In this document: positions 45,090 to 53,421 of the stretch, one piece after another
Layout of the letters: every line of letters starts with the position of its first letter
Numbering within the stretch: the first letter of the stretch is position 1
Assembly: GCF_003339845.1 (NCBI RefSeq)
Contig: NZ_PPTR01000004.1
Location: 1-64,000 of the forward strand
Source of the DNA: Gordonibacter sp. 28C
GTDB lineage: Bacteria > Actinomycetota > Coriobacteriia > Coriobacteriales > Eggerthellaceae
Direction: 5' to 3'
Length of the DNA: 64,000 nucleotides
Program-made: the position numbers and the translations under genes
The notes under the pieces: model-generated
What the model was told of the DNA's origin: nothing
What the model saw: only the letters and a program-made list of their open reading frames with translations
The model's database searches: none

Positions 45090-47318
45090 ATGGGAGACAA
45101 AGGCTATCTGTTCGTCGACCACGAGAAGCCGTTCCGCTACGAGGATGAGGGGCTCACGGTCACGCGCGGCAGCGCGTGGTCGGGCCCCGGCTGCCATCTG
45201 GGCTGCGGAGTGCTGCTCTACACCGACGAGAACGACAAGCTGGTGAAGGTCGAGGGCGACCCGGAGAACCCTTACAACCAAGGCAGGCTCTGCGCGCGCT
45301 GCCTTGCGCTGCCCGAGGTGACGAACCACGAGGACCGACTGCTCTACCCTATGAAAAGAGATCCCGTCTATCGCGGGCAAACCGACAAATGGGAGCGCAT
45401 CTCCTGGGACGAAGCATACGACCTCGTCGAGCGGAAGTTCAAAGAGATTAAGCAGGACTACGGGCCGGAAGCCGTGTTGTTCATGCAAGGCACCGGGCGC
45501 GACATCTCCCCCTACATCACACGCCTGTGTTGGTCGTTCGGGAGCCCCAATTTCTCGCTTTTCCTGAGCGGCGCCGCTTGCTACGTGCCGCGGGTGATCG
45601 GGCTCGCCGGCACCGTGGGGGCGTTTCTCGTGCCCGACTGCTCGCAGGTGCATCCGGATCGCTACGACAACCCGGACTACCGCATTCCGGAGACCATCTT
45701 CGTTTGGGGCAACAACTGCGTCGTGTCGAACTCGGACGGCTTCTTCGGCCATTGGGTCGTCGATTTGATGAAGCGCGGAAGCAAGATCGTCGTCATCGAC
45801 CCCAAGGTGACCTGGCTCGCGTCGAAGGCGGTGGCCCACCTGCGCGTGCGCCCCGGCACCGACGCGGCTCTCGCGCTCGGCATGCTGAACGTCATCATCA
45901 ACGAGGATCTCTACGACCACGACTTCGTCGACAAGTGGTGCTACGGGTTCGACGAGCTGCGCGAGCGGGTGCAGGAGTATCCGGTCGAGCGCGTGGCGGA
46001 CATCACCTGGGTTCCCGAGGAGAAGATACTCCTGGCCGCCCGCCTGCTGGCCGAGAGCAAACCGGCGACCCTCGAATGGGGCGTGGCCGTCGACATGACC
46101 AAGGAGGCCATTCCCGCCGGCCAGGCCATCTCGACGCTGTTCGAGATCACCGGCAACATCGAAGTGCCGGGCGGCATGATCGTTCCGCCCGAGATCCTGA
46201 AATACGTCGGAGGCTGGGGCAAGGATCTGCTGCCGGCCGACGCCGCCGAGAAGCGCATCGGTCAGGAGAAATACCCCCTCTTCGCCTCCGAGGCGCAACC
46301 GGACTGCATCGTCGAGCAGCTTGAAACGGGCGAACCGTATCGGATCCACGGCGCATGGATCCAGACCTCGAACTTCCTCTCCTGCATGGCTGCCGACCCG
46401 CAGCGCCTCTACCGCGCCATCAAGGACATCGACTTCATCGCCTACGTCGACCTGTTCATGACGCCCACTGCGATGGCGCTGGCCGACGTGATCCTGCCTG
46501 CGGCAACCTTCCCCGAGCGCAACGGGATCAGGCTCGGAGACGGAGCGCAGCGCGGCGAGACCATCAACAAGGTCACCTCTGTCGGCGAATGCAAATCCGA
46601 TATGGAGATCAACCTCGAGCTCGGACGCCGCTTCAATCCGGAAGCCTGGCCGTGGGACACCGTCGAGGAGATGTTCACGTTCCTGTTGGAAGACGACACG
46701 GGCATGACCTTCGAGGAGCTCCAGCAAAAAGCGCCCGCCTATCCTCCGTTCGAGTACCGTCGACACGAGAAAGGCATGCTGCGCAAGGACGGCGCCGTCG
46801 GGTTCAACACAACCACCGGGCGCATCGAGCTCTGGTCCACGTTCTACCACAACGCCGGGCTCGACCCGCTTCCCTACTTCGAGGAGCCCACGCCCGGCCC
46901 CGGTTCCACCCCCGAGCTTATGGAGGAATACCCGCTCGTGCTCACCACCGGCGCACGCACGTGGAGCATGTTCCATTCCGAGCACCGCCAGGTGAAGCGC
47001 ATGCGCGCCCTGCATCCGGACCCCCTTATCGAGGTCAATCCCCAAACGCTCGAAAAGCTCGGCATGCGAGACGGCGACTGGGTTTGGGTGGAGAACCAAT
47101 ACGGGCGCGCCAAGCGCAAGGTGCTCGCCACTCCCGCGATCGATCCCCGCATGTGCAGCACCGACCACGCTTGGTGGCTGCCGGAGGGAGACCCCGGCGC
47201 CTTCTACGACGTGTTCGACCTCAACATCAACAACCTCGTCCAATGGTCGCCGGGCAAAAGCGGGTTCGGATCGAACTACAAAACGGCCCTGTGCAAGCTC
47301 TACCTCGTCGAGGAATAG
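45090..47318 (+). CDS. Molybdopterin oxidoreductase (DMSO reductase family), cytoplasmic
   Basis: A 742-aa catalytic subunit binding a bis-pterin Mo or W cofactor. There is no Tat or Sec signal, so it acts in the cytoplasm. N-terminal Fe-S cysteines are Cys35, Cys39, Cys68 and Cys71; the classic first Cys (C-x2-C) is absent and Cys71 may replace it. A likely metal ligand is Cys164 in LSGAACYVPR. Cofactor motifs include FVWGNNCVVSN, VVIDPKVTWLASKA, DVILPAATFPERNG, LVLTTGARTWSMFHSEHRQV and a C-terminal VNPQTLEKLGMRDGDWVWVE. It resembles the catechol dehydroxylase/acetylene hydratase-like branch. It is the first gene of an operon with its Fe-S partner 18 bases downstream. Substrate unknown; a phenolic compound is suggested by the neighbours. 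Confidence 0.9.
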   Translation: MGDKGYLFVDHEKPFRYEDEGLTVTRGSAWSGPGCHLGCGVLLYTDENDKLVKVEGDPENPYNQGRLCARCLALPEVTNHEDRLLYPMKRDPVYRGQTDKWERISWDEAYDLVERKFKEIKQDYGPEAVLFMQGTGRDISPYITRLCWSFGSPNFSLFLSGAACYVPRVIGLAGTVGAFLVPDCSQVHPDRYDNPDYRIPETIFVWGNNCVVSNSDGFFGHWVVDLMKRGSKIVVIDPKVTWLASKAVAHLRVRPGTDAALALGMLNVIINEDLYDHDFVDKWCYGFDELRERVQEYPVERVADITWVPEEKILLAARLLAESKPATLEWGVAVDMTKEAIPAGQAISTLFEITGNIEVPGGMIVPPEILKYVGGWGKDLLPADAAEKRIGQEKYPLFASEAQPDCIVEQLETGEPYRIHGAWIQTSNFLSCMAADPQRLYRAIKDIDFIAYVDLFMTPTAMALADVILPAATFPERNGIRLGDGAQRGETINKVTSVGECKSDMEINLELGRRFNPEAWPWDTVEEMFTFLLEDDTGMTFEELQQKAPAYPPFEYRRHEKGMLRKDGAVGFNTTTGRIELWSTFYHNAGLDPLPYFEEPTPGPGSTPELMEEYPLVLTTGARTWSMFHSEHRQVKRMRALHPDPLIEVNPQTLEKLGMRDGDWVWVENQYGRAKRKVLATPAIDPRMCSTDHAWWLPEGDPGAFYDVFDLNINNLVQWSPGKSGFGSNYKTALCKLYLVEE

Positions 47319-47336
47319 GAAAGGGAGGACGGATCC

Positions 47337-47672
47337 ATGCAGAACATCGGCATGCTCATAGATTACGAATGGTGTTCCGGGTGCCACAGCTGCGAAGTCG
47401 CCTGCCAGATGGAGCACGGCCTTCCCGTCGGCCAAACGGGCATATCCGTGACGACCATCGGCCCGTGGGAAATCGAAGAAGACTCGTGGCAGTACACGAA
47501 CATCGCCATTCCGACCGACCAGTGCGACGGCTGCTTGGATCGCAGGGCGAAGGGGAAGCTCGCCTCCTGCGCCCATCACTGCCAAGCGAAGTGCCTGCAC
47601 GTGGGACCTTTGGAAGACCTCGTGGCGCACTTGGACGCCAAACCCAACCAAGCGCTGTACCGCCTGATGTGA
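47337..47672 (+). CDS. Small Fe-S electron-transfer partner
   Basis: A 111-aa ferredoxin-like protein. Cys13, 16, 19 and 23 (WCSGCHSCEVAC) form one cluster motif. Cys63, 66, 78, 82 and 86 (QCDGC, SCAHHCQAKC) supply a second, with a non-standard long spacing (C-x2-C-x11-C-x3-C-x3-C) and one Cys in excess. The C-terminal LEDLVAHLDAKPNQALYRL is a conserved-looking tail. AGGGAGG precedes ATG 47337. Its place right after the molybdoenzyme makes it the electron donor to that subunit. Confidence 0.88.
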   Translation: MQNIGMLIDYEWCSGCHSCEVACQMEHGLPVGQTGISVTTIGPWEIEEDSWQYTNIAIPTDQCDGCLDRRAKGKLASCAHHCQAKCLHVGPLEDLVAHLDAKPNQALYRLM

Positions 47673-47731
47673 CCCATTCGCGCTGTGCGCCGTTCCATAT
47701 ATCCGACCCGTATAGAGAAAGGAGGAAACGT

Positions 47732-47944
47732 ATGTGCTTCAGACCGCCGACCATCGAGTCCGGCTCGGTGAAATGCCCGAGGTGCGGAAAGGAAGTCGAT
47801 CCCGCGCTTGACGAGTGCCCGCATTGCGGGGCCAAGGCATCCCCCGCGCCCGGCGCCCCTGCGGTGCCGGGCGCGCCGGGCGCGCCGAACATCCCCAGCG
47901 TTCCGAAAGCCCCCGCAGCGCCCAAACCGCCCGCGAAGGCATAG
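47732..47944 (+). CDS. 70-aa zinc-ribbon protein with Pro/Ala tail
   Basis: Starts MCFRPPTIESGSVKCPRCG. CPRCGKE and CPHCGAK form a four-Cys zinc ribbon (residues about 15-35). The remaining half is Pro/Ala/Gly repeats (APGAPAVPGAPGAP), probably disordered. An ideal AAAGGAGG ribosome site is 7 bases upstream. It is located between the Fe-S protein and the transhydroxylase-like large subunit. Function unknown; it could be a maturation or assembly factor for one of the two molybdoenzymes, but this is inference. Confidence 0.82.
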   Translation: MCFRPPTIESGSVKCPRCGKEVDPALDECPHCGAKASPAPGAPAVPGAPGAPNIPSVPKAPAAPKPPAKA

Positions 47945-48028
47945 GAGCGAAGCGTGCCCGCCCCGCGCGGGCACGCAAGGGCGCCGTCAAGGCATCTCGC
48001 GCCCTACCGAGAAGAGGAGGAGAAAGCT

Positions 48029-50644
48029 ATGGGAAACAACGTGAAAGGCACGCCCATCGTGAAGGGCCTGGGCTTCAACAGCTTCGGCATCGGCACGAAC
48101 GCGTGCGCCGTCGACATCGACGAGGAGCAGGACAAGATCCTGCGCATCCGCCCGTTCCACTTCGACGAGCACCAGACCCCCGAGGAGCTGAACGCCTGGA
48201 AGATCGAGGCGCGCGGCACGACGTTCGAGCCGGGTTTCAAGACGCTCATCTCGCCGCTGTCGCTGTGCTACAAGAAGCGCGTGTACTCGAAGAACCGCAT
48301 CCCGTACCCCCTGAAGCGCGTGGACTGGGACCCGAACGGCGAGCGCAACCCCGGCAACCGCGGCACGAGCGGCTACGTGCGCATCAGCTGGGACGAGGCA
48401 ACCGACCTGATCGCAGCCGAGATCAAGCGCGTCCAAGACGAATACGGCCCCGCGTCCATCCTCTGCGAGCTGGACGGGCACGGCGAGACGAAGTTCGTCC
48501 ACGCGCCGCACGGCTGCCAGAGCCGCATGTTCGACCTCATCGGCCGCTACACGCTGCAGACGCGCCAGCCGGACAGCTGGGAGGGTTGGTACTGGGGCGC
48601 CAAGCACATCTGGGGCATGGACCCTTTGGGCCAGAACTCGCTGCAGAACAACGTCATCAAGGACATCGCGGAGAATGGCGACGCCGTTCTGTTCTGGGGA
48701 TGCGATGTGGAGACCACGCCGCTTGGCTGGGGCGGATACCTGGCCAGCCGACTATGCTTCTGGTTCACCGAACTCGGCATCAAGCAGATTCACATCTCCC
48801 CCGACGTGAACTACACCAACGCCGTGCATGCCGACAAGTGGATCCCCGTCAAACCCAACACCGACGCCGCATTCCAGCTGGCCATCGCCTATACATGGAT
48901 TAAAGAGGGGCTGTACGATCAAGAATACCTCGACACGCATGCCATCGGCTTCGACAACTTCAAATACTATGTGACGGGTGGGGAGGACGGCGTTCCCAAG
49001 ACGCCGAAGTGGGCCGAGGCCATTTGCGGCATCCCCTCGTACACCATCAAGGCGTTCGCCCGCTACTGGGCCGACCATGCCGTGTCGATCGCCCACTGCA
49101 ACGGCGGGTCCTTCATCCGCTCCTGCTACGCGCACGAGCCGGCGCGCCTCGAGGTGGCGCTTCTGGGCATGCAGGGCGTGGGCAAGCCCGGCGCCAACCA
49201 GTTCAAGTTCATCGAGTGGACGCTCTACGGCATGGAATCCGTCACGCCGCTCCCGCCCTCGTCCGAGATTCCCGACTGCAGCCCCGCTTACCGCGGGTGG
49301 TTCCGCAGCTTCCCGGAGAGCTTCATCCCCAAGACCATGATCCCCGAGGCCATCATGAACCCGCCGGTATCTTGGTACGGTCACATCGGCGCCGGGTTCC
49401 CGCGCGAGGACCAGTTCGACGGGCCCTACACGTTCCCGCTCGAGGGCAACGAGCGCCTGCATATGATCTGGTCGGACACGCCGTGCTGGGAAACCTGCTG
49501 GAACGGCGGCAACGAGATGCAGGAGGCGCTGCGCCACGATTCCATCGAGTTCGTCGTGGTGCAGCATCCATGGATGGAGAACGACTGCTTCTTCGCCGAC
49601 GTCATCCTGCCCACGAACACGAAGTTCGAGACGGAGGACATCGGCACCGACTCCGACAACGGGCAGTGGAACCTCGTGTATTACGAGCGCCAGGCCATCA
49701 AGCCGCGCCTCGAGTCGAAATCGGACATGGAGGCGGTCGGCGAGGTCGCCAAGAAACTGGAGAAGTACGGCGGCATCTACGAAGACCTCTACAATCGCTA
49801 CATGGGCGGCAAGACCTGCGAGGAGTACATCCAGGCCGGCTTCGAGAACACCGGCGCCGCGCAGAAGATGACCTTCGATGAGTTCAAGGAGAAGCAGTAC
49901 TACGCGTTCCCGACCAAAGAGGACTGGGAAAGCCTTCCCGTCGGATTGAGCCAATTCTACGAAGACCCGGAAGGGCATCCGCTGTCCACACCCTCCGGCA
50001 AGCTGGAATACTACTCCACGCGCCTGGCCGAAGCCTTCCCCGACGACAAGGAACGGGGTCCGGTGCCGCACTGGATCGACGAAGGAGCCGGTCACCAGGA
50101 GAGGCAGTACCTCGAGCGCGGCCGCAAATACCCGTTCCTCCTGGTGTCCAACCATCCGCGCTGGCGCGTGCACGCGAACCTGGACGACGTCACCTGGTTC
50201 CGCGAGATGGAGGAGACCTGCAAGGTGACGGGCCCCGACGGCTACAAGTACGAGCCCGTGTGGGTGCATCCGACCGACGCCGGCATCATGGGACTCGAAA
50301 CCGGCGATGTCGTGAAGATCTACAACGAGCGCGGCGCGGTGCTGGGCGGCGTGCGCGTGACCGAGCGCATCATGCCCGGCGTGGTGTACCAGGACCACGG
50401 ATCGCGCGTTGACTCGGTCGTCTTGGGCCGCGGCGGGCTGGACCGCGGCGGAGCGAACAACCTCATCGCACCTTACGCGACGACTTCGAGCCATGCCTTC
50501 GGCGAAGTGACGAGCGGTTTTCTGGTCAACGTGGGGAAGGTGGACGTGTTCCAGCTGGCCGCAGAGTATCCCGAGGCGTTCAACCGAGACTACGATCCCG
50601 CCTGCGGCCTTGTCGCCACGGCGCGCGTTGTGGAAGGAGCATAG
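48029..50644 (+). CDS. Transhydroxylase-type molybdoenzyme large subunit
   Basis: An 871-aa DMSO reductase-family subunit that, unlike its neighbour, has no N-terminal Fe-S cysteines. This and the length match the large subunit (AthL) of pyrogallol-phloroglucinol transhydroxylase of Pelobacter acidigallici (about 875 aa). Candidate active-site residues are His151 in ELDGHGETKF and Asp182-Ser183 in RQPDSWEGWYWGA. As I recall the Pelobacter enzyme, His144, Asp174 and Mo-ligand Ser175 have nearly the same spacing. There is no Tat signal. ATG 48029 has GAGGAGG; the frame extends upstream without one. The small subunit follows 3 bases later. The reaction could be transhydroxylation or dehydroxylation of a polyhydroxylated ring. 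Confidence 0.9.
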   Translation: MGNNVKGTPIVKGLGFNSFGIGTNACAVDIDEEQDKILRIRPFHFDEHQTPEELNAWKIEARGTTFEPGFKTLISPLSLCYKKRVYSKNRIPYPLKRVDWDPNGERNPGNRGTSGYVRISWDEATDLIAAEIKRVQDEYGPASILCELDGHGETKFVHAPHGCQSRMFDLIGRYTLQTRQPDSWEGWYWGAKHIWGMDPLGQNSLQNNVIKDIAENGDAVLFWGCDVETTPLGWGGYLASRLCFWFTELGIKQIHISPDVNYTNAVHADKWIPVKPNTDAAFQLAIAYTWIKEGLYDQEYLDTHAIGFDNFKYYVTGGEDGVPKTPKWAEAICGIPSYTIKAFARYWADHAVSIAHCNGGSFIRSCYAHEPARLEVALLGMQGVGKPGANQFKFIEWTLYGMESVTPLPPSSEIPDCSPAYRGWFRSFPESFIPKTMIPEAIMNPPVSWYGHIGAGFPREDQFDGPYTFPLEGNERLHMIWSDTPCWETCWNGGNEMQEALRHDSIEFVVVQHPWMENDCFFADVILPTNTKFETEDIGTDSDNGQWNLVYYERQAIKPRLESKSDMEAVGEVAKKLEKYGGIYEDLYNRYMGGKTCEEYIQAGFENTGAAQKMTFDEFKEKQYYAFPTKEDWESLPVGLSQFYEDPEGHPLSTPSGKLEYYSTRLAEAFPDDKERGPVPHWIDEGAGHQERQYLERGRKYPFLLVSNHPRWRVHANLDDVTWFREMEETCKVTGPDGYKYEPVWVHPTDAGIMGLETGDVVKIYNERGAVLGGVRVTERIMPGVVYQDHGSRVDSVVLGRGGLDRGGANNLIAPYATTSSHAFGEVTSGFLVNVGKVDVFQLAAEYPEAFNRDYDPACGLVATARVVEGA

Positions 50645-50647
50645 AAC

Positions 50648-51466
50648 ATGGGAAAGGTATTCGTATTCGATCATGCGAAGTGCAACGGGTGTCGTAACTG
50701 CCAGATAGCCTGCAAGGACGAGCACGTCGACAACGACTGGTCGCCATGGGCGAAACCCCAGCCTGATACGGGACAGTTCTGGAACCGCATCGAAGAGCGC
50801 GTGTGCGGGCAGGTGCCCAAAGTGAAGGTCTCCTACGTGCTGCATATGTGCCAGCACTGCGGCGACGCGCCCTGCATGGCCGCGGCGCCCGACGCGGTCT
50901 ACCGCCGCGACGACGGCCTGGTCATCGTGGATCCGGAGAAGGCGAAGGGCCGCCGCGAGCTCGTGGAGGCGTGCCCCTACGGCGCGATCTTCTGGAACGA
51001 GGAGCTGGAGATACCCCAGAAGTGCACCGGTTGCGCCCACCTGGTGGACGCCGGTGAAATGCCCCACTGCGTGGACGTGTGCCCGCACGAAGCCATCTGG
51101 TTCGGCGAGGAGGGGGAATTCCCTGCGGAAATCGCAGCCGCCGAGCCGCTTGTCCCAGAACGGGCAGCCGTGGACAAGCCGCGCGTGTACTACCTGAACC
51201 TCCCGAAGCGCTTTCTGGCCGGCATCGTCATCGACCCCGAGGCCGACGAGGTTATTACCGGCGCGAAAGTGACGGCCGAGAACCTGGATACTGGCGATGT
51301 TCTCACGACGGAGACGGACGAGTTCGGCGATTTCTGGTTCCTGCGCGTCGCCGAGGCAAGCTGGCGCGTCTACGTCGAGGCTGACGGCTATTTGACGCGA
51401 GCCGTGGATGCGAGCACCGTCGATGAGGATCGAAACATCGGTCCTATCGGCCTATACGAGTCGTAG
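50648..51466 (+). CDS. Transhydroxylase-type Fe-S small subunit with beta-barrel domain
   Basis: A 272-aa electron-transfer subunit. It has an NrfC-like ferredoxin part with 12 ligand cysteines: CNGCRNCQIAC, CQHCGDAPC, ACPYG, KCTGC, HCVDVC. Compared with four-cluster relatives, the last Cys of motif 2 and the first three of motif 3 are missing. That removes exactly one cluster and leaves three, as known for the transhydroxylase beta subunit. From about residue 188 a carboxypeptidase-regulatory/transthyretin-like beta domain follows (FLAGIVIDPEADEVITGAKV, TETDEFGDFWFLRV), again diagnostic for this family (BthL). It is coupled to the large subunit. Confidence 0.92.
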   Translation: MGKVFVFDHAKCNGCRNCQIACKDEHVDNDWSPWAKPQPDTGQFWNRIEERVCGQVPKVKVSYVLHMCQHCGDAPCMAAAPDAVYRRDDGLVIVDPEKAKGRRELVEACPYGAIFWNEELEIPQKCTGCAHLVDAGEMPHCVDVCPHEAIWFGEEGEFPAEIAAAEPLVPERAAVDKPRVYYLNLPKRFLAGIVIDPEADEVITGAKVTAENLDTGDVLTTETDEFGDFWFLRVAEASWRVYVEADGYLTRAVDASTVDEDRNIGPIGLYES

Positions 51467-51553
51467 ATTTCTAAAGGGGAAAGGAGGTCGCCGGGGTTTC
51501 CTCCTGCCGACCTCCCGATACACGGCTTCGAGCCGTATAGAAAGGGGTAAGCT

Positions 51554-52981
51554 ATGAGCGCTGAAGCTCTGAAAAAGACGTTCTCCGTCAAAGGGGTAGT
51601 GGGAATAGTGCTGTCCGTCATCGTCATGGCTGCGGCATGCGTGATCCCAGGATCAGAACAGCTGTCCCGCGAAGGAGTCATGGGGCTTGGCATTATGGTC
51701 ACCGCAGTCGTGCTGTGGATATGCGAAACGTTCCCTGCGGGCGTAACCGGCATATTGGTCCTTGTCCTAGCCGGCGTCTTTAATGTCGTTCCGCTGAAAA
51801 CCGTGTTCTCCGGATTCGGCGGAACGACGGTCTTCTTCGTCATCGGCGTGTTCAGCTTAACCATTCTGATGATGAAGACGAACCTGGGGCAGCGTTTGAC
51901 GAGGAATCTGATCAAATGGGCCGGTCCGAATTCGAAAAAACTCGTTCTGGCCTTCATGATCGGCTCTGCCGTGATCTCCACGGTGATGACTGACACGGGC
52001 GCCGTTGTTATCACCATGGGCCTCGCGCTCCCGTTCTTAGAAGCGATCAACCACAAGCCCGGCAGTTCGAATCTCGGCAAGTGCATCATGCTCGGCGTTG
52101 CCTTCGCCGCCATCATGGGCGGTTTCTGCACACCCGCCGGCCACTCCATGAACGTTTTGGCTTTGGGCATGCTCGGCGAAGCTACCGGCCAGTCCATCGG
52201 ATTCCTTCAGTGGATGGTCGTCGGTATTCCATTCGCTATCGTCATGATCCCGATCTGCTGGTTCTTCCTCACTAAAATCTTGAAGCCCGAAGCGCTCGAG
52301 GAAAGCGATGTGGAGCTCGCTCTTTCCGAAACGCAGGATCTGGGCAAGTTCAGCACGATGGAGAAGAAGGCTCTCGTTATGCTGATCGGGGTCCCCGTGC
52401 TGTGGATCTTGGGCAACTGGATCCCTGTTCTCGATACCACAACCGTTGCCGTCATCGGCCTCGCCATCATGTTCCTTCCGGGTATGAACCTGCTTACGTG
52501 GGAAGATATGCAGAAAGGCGTGCCTTGGAACATCATCCTGATGCTGGGCGGCATCCTTTCTCTCGGCTCGATCCTCGGCGCAACCGGCGGTGCCGCCTTT
52601 ATCGCCAACCTGTTCTTGTCGAGCGGCGTGTTGGAGATGAGCCCTCTGGCTGCTTTGCTGCTCATCGGAGCGTTCGCCTATCTGCTTCACACGTTTCTGC
52701 CCGTCGCTCCAGCAATCCTCACCATCTTCCTGCCGCCGCTGTTTGCCTTCGCGCAAGCTGCCGGCATTTCCCCGGCCATCCCGATGCTGATCGTCGTCGC
52801 GATCGTCTCCGGCAACTTCATTTTGCCGCTTAACCCCACGATCACCGTCGCATATGCGAAGGGTTACTTCACATTCGGCGATGTTGCCAAAGCCGGCATC
52901 ATTCCCGCCGTTCTCTTTGTTGCGATCTTGGTTCCTTGGGTGTACTTCATCGCCGGGACCCTGGGTTTGGGCATGGCGTGA
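51554..52981 (+). CDS. DASS/SLC13-family anion transporter
   Basis: A 475-aa membrane protein with about 11-12 helices, of the divalent anion:Na+ symporter family (CitT/SdcS). Signatures are the helix-loop TFPAGVTGILVLVLAGVF, AVISTVMTDTGAVVITMG, the GGFCTPAGHSMNVLALGM substrate loop and NFILPLNPTITVAYAKGYF. It probably moves a di- or tricarboxylate or an aromatic acid. The leader (51467-51553) has a GGAGGTCG/CGACCTCC hairpin and ACGGCTTCGAGCCGT. Codons end in T or A more often than in the upstream genes, a sign of separate origin. As the last gene of the operon, it likely imports the enzyme substrate or exports the product. Confidence 0.9.
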   Translation: MSAEALKKTFSVKGVVGIVLSVIVMAAACVIPGSEQLSREGVMGLGIMVTAVVLWICETFPAGVTGILVLVLAGVFNVVPLKTVFSGFGGTTVFFVIGVFSLTILMMKTNLGQRLTRNLIKWAGPNSKKLVLAFMIGSAVISTVMTDTGAVVITMGLALPFLEAINHKPGSSNLGKCIMLGVAFAAIMGGFCTPAGHSMNVLALGMLGEATGQSIGFLQWMVVGIPFAIVMIPICWFFLTKILKPEALEESDVELALSETQDLGKFSTMEKKALVMLIGVPVLWILGNWIPVLDTTTVAVIGLAIMFLPGMNLLTWEDMQKGVPWNIILMLGGILSLGSILGATGGAAFIANLFLSSGVLEMSPLAALLLIGAFAYLLHTFLPVAPAILTIFLPPLFAFAQAAGISPAIPMLIVVAIVSGNFILPLNPTITVAYAKGYFTFGDVAKAGIIPAVLFVAILVPWVYFIAGTLGLGMA

Positions 52982-53006
52982 TCTTTAGATCCGTTCGCGT
53001 GTGAAG

Positions 53007-53044
53007 CAAGCCGGCGAAGCTCCGCGAGGGGCTCCGCCGGCTTG
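53007..53044. terminator. Hairpin between the operon and the XRE gene
   Basis: CAAGCCGGCG (53007-53016) pairs with CGCCGGCTTG (53035-53044) with extra inner pairs. It lies between two convergent genes and could stop both. The U tract is poor on both strands. Confidence 0.6.
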
Positions 53045-53057
53045 CCGGAAAAGGACT

Positions 53058-53291
53058 TTAGTCATGCTGCGGCGGATCCGCCTCGCCGGGCCGCAAAAGC
53101 CGGTAAGCGTCGACGTTCAGGCCTTCGGCTATCTTTTGGAGGTTCTTGACCGACACGTTGATGCGCCGTTGTTCGATTCCGCCGATATAGGTTCGATGGA
53201 GCCCGCACGCATGCGCCAGCTTCTCTTGCGAATAGCCGGCGCATGTGCGAAAGTGCCTGAGATTCGCCGACAGGATATCGAGAATGTCCAC
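53058..53291 (-). CDS. XRE-family helix-turn-helix regulator
   Basis: A 77-aa single-domain DNA-binding protein. Residues 5-65 form a Cro/C1-type HTH: NLRHFRTCAGYSQEKLAHAC, GLHRTYIGGIEQRRINVSVK and NLQKIAEGLNVDAYRLL. No ligand or protease domain is present. The start is GTG at 53291 with GAGGAAG upstream. The 130 bases before it are AT-rich (53340-53385) with TTGACC on the minus strand at 53383-53388, a probable promoter. It is convergent with the transporter gene. Its targets are unknown; autoregulation is likely. Confidence 0.88.
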   Translation of the reverse strand: MDILDILSANLRHFRTCAGYSQEKLAHACGLHRTYIGGIEQRRINVSVKNLQKIAEGLNVDAYRLLRPGEADPPQHD

Positions 53292-53421
53292 TGAACGCCA
53301 CTTCCTCGCCTCGTGATGATGTTCGCATTCATTCTCGATAAACTCCTATGATATTTCGACATAATATAAGTAGCATAATTGAGGTCAAAGGCTATTTCGG
53401 CAACGTTTGGCCATACGCTCC

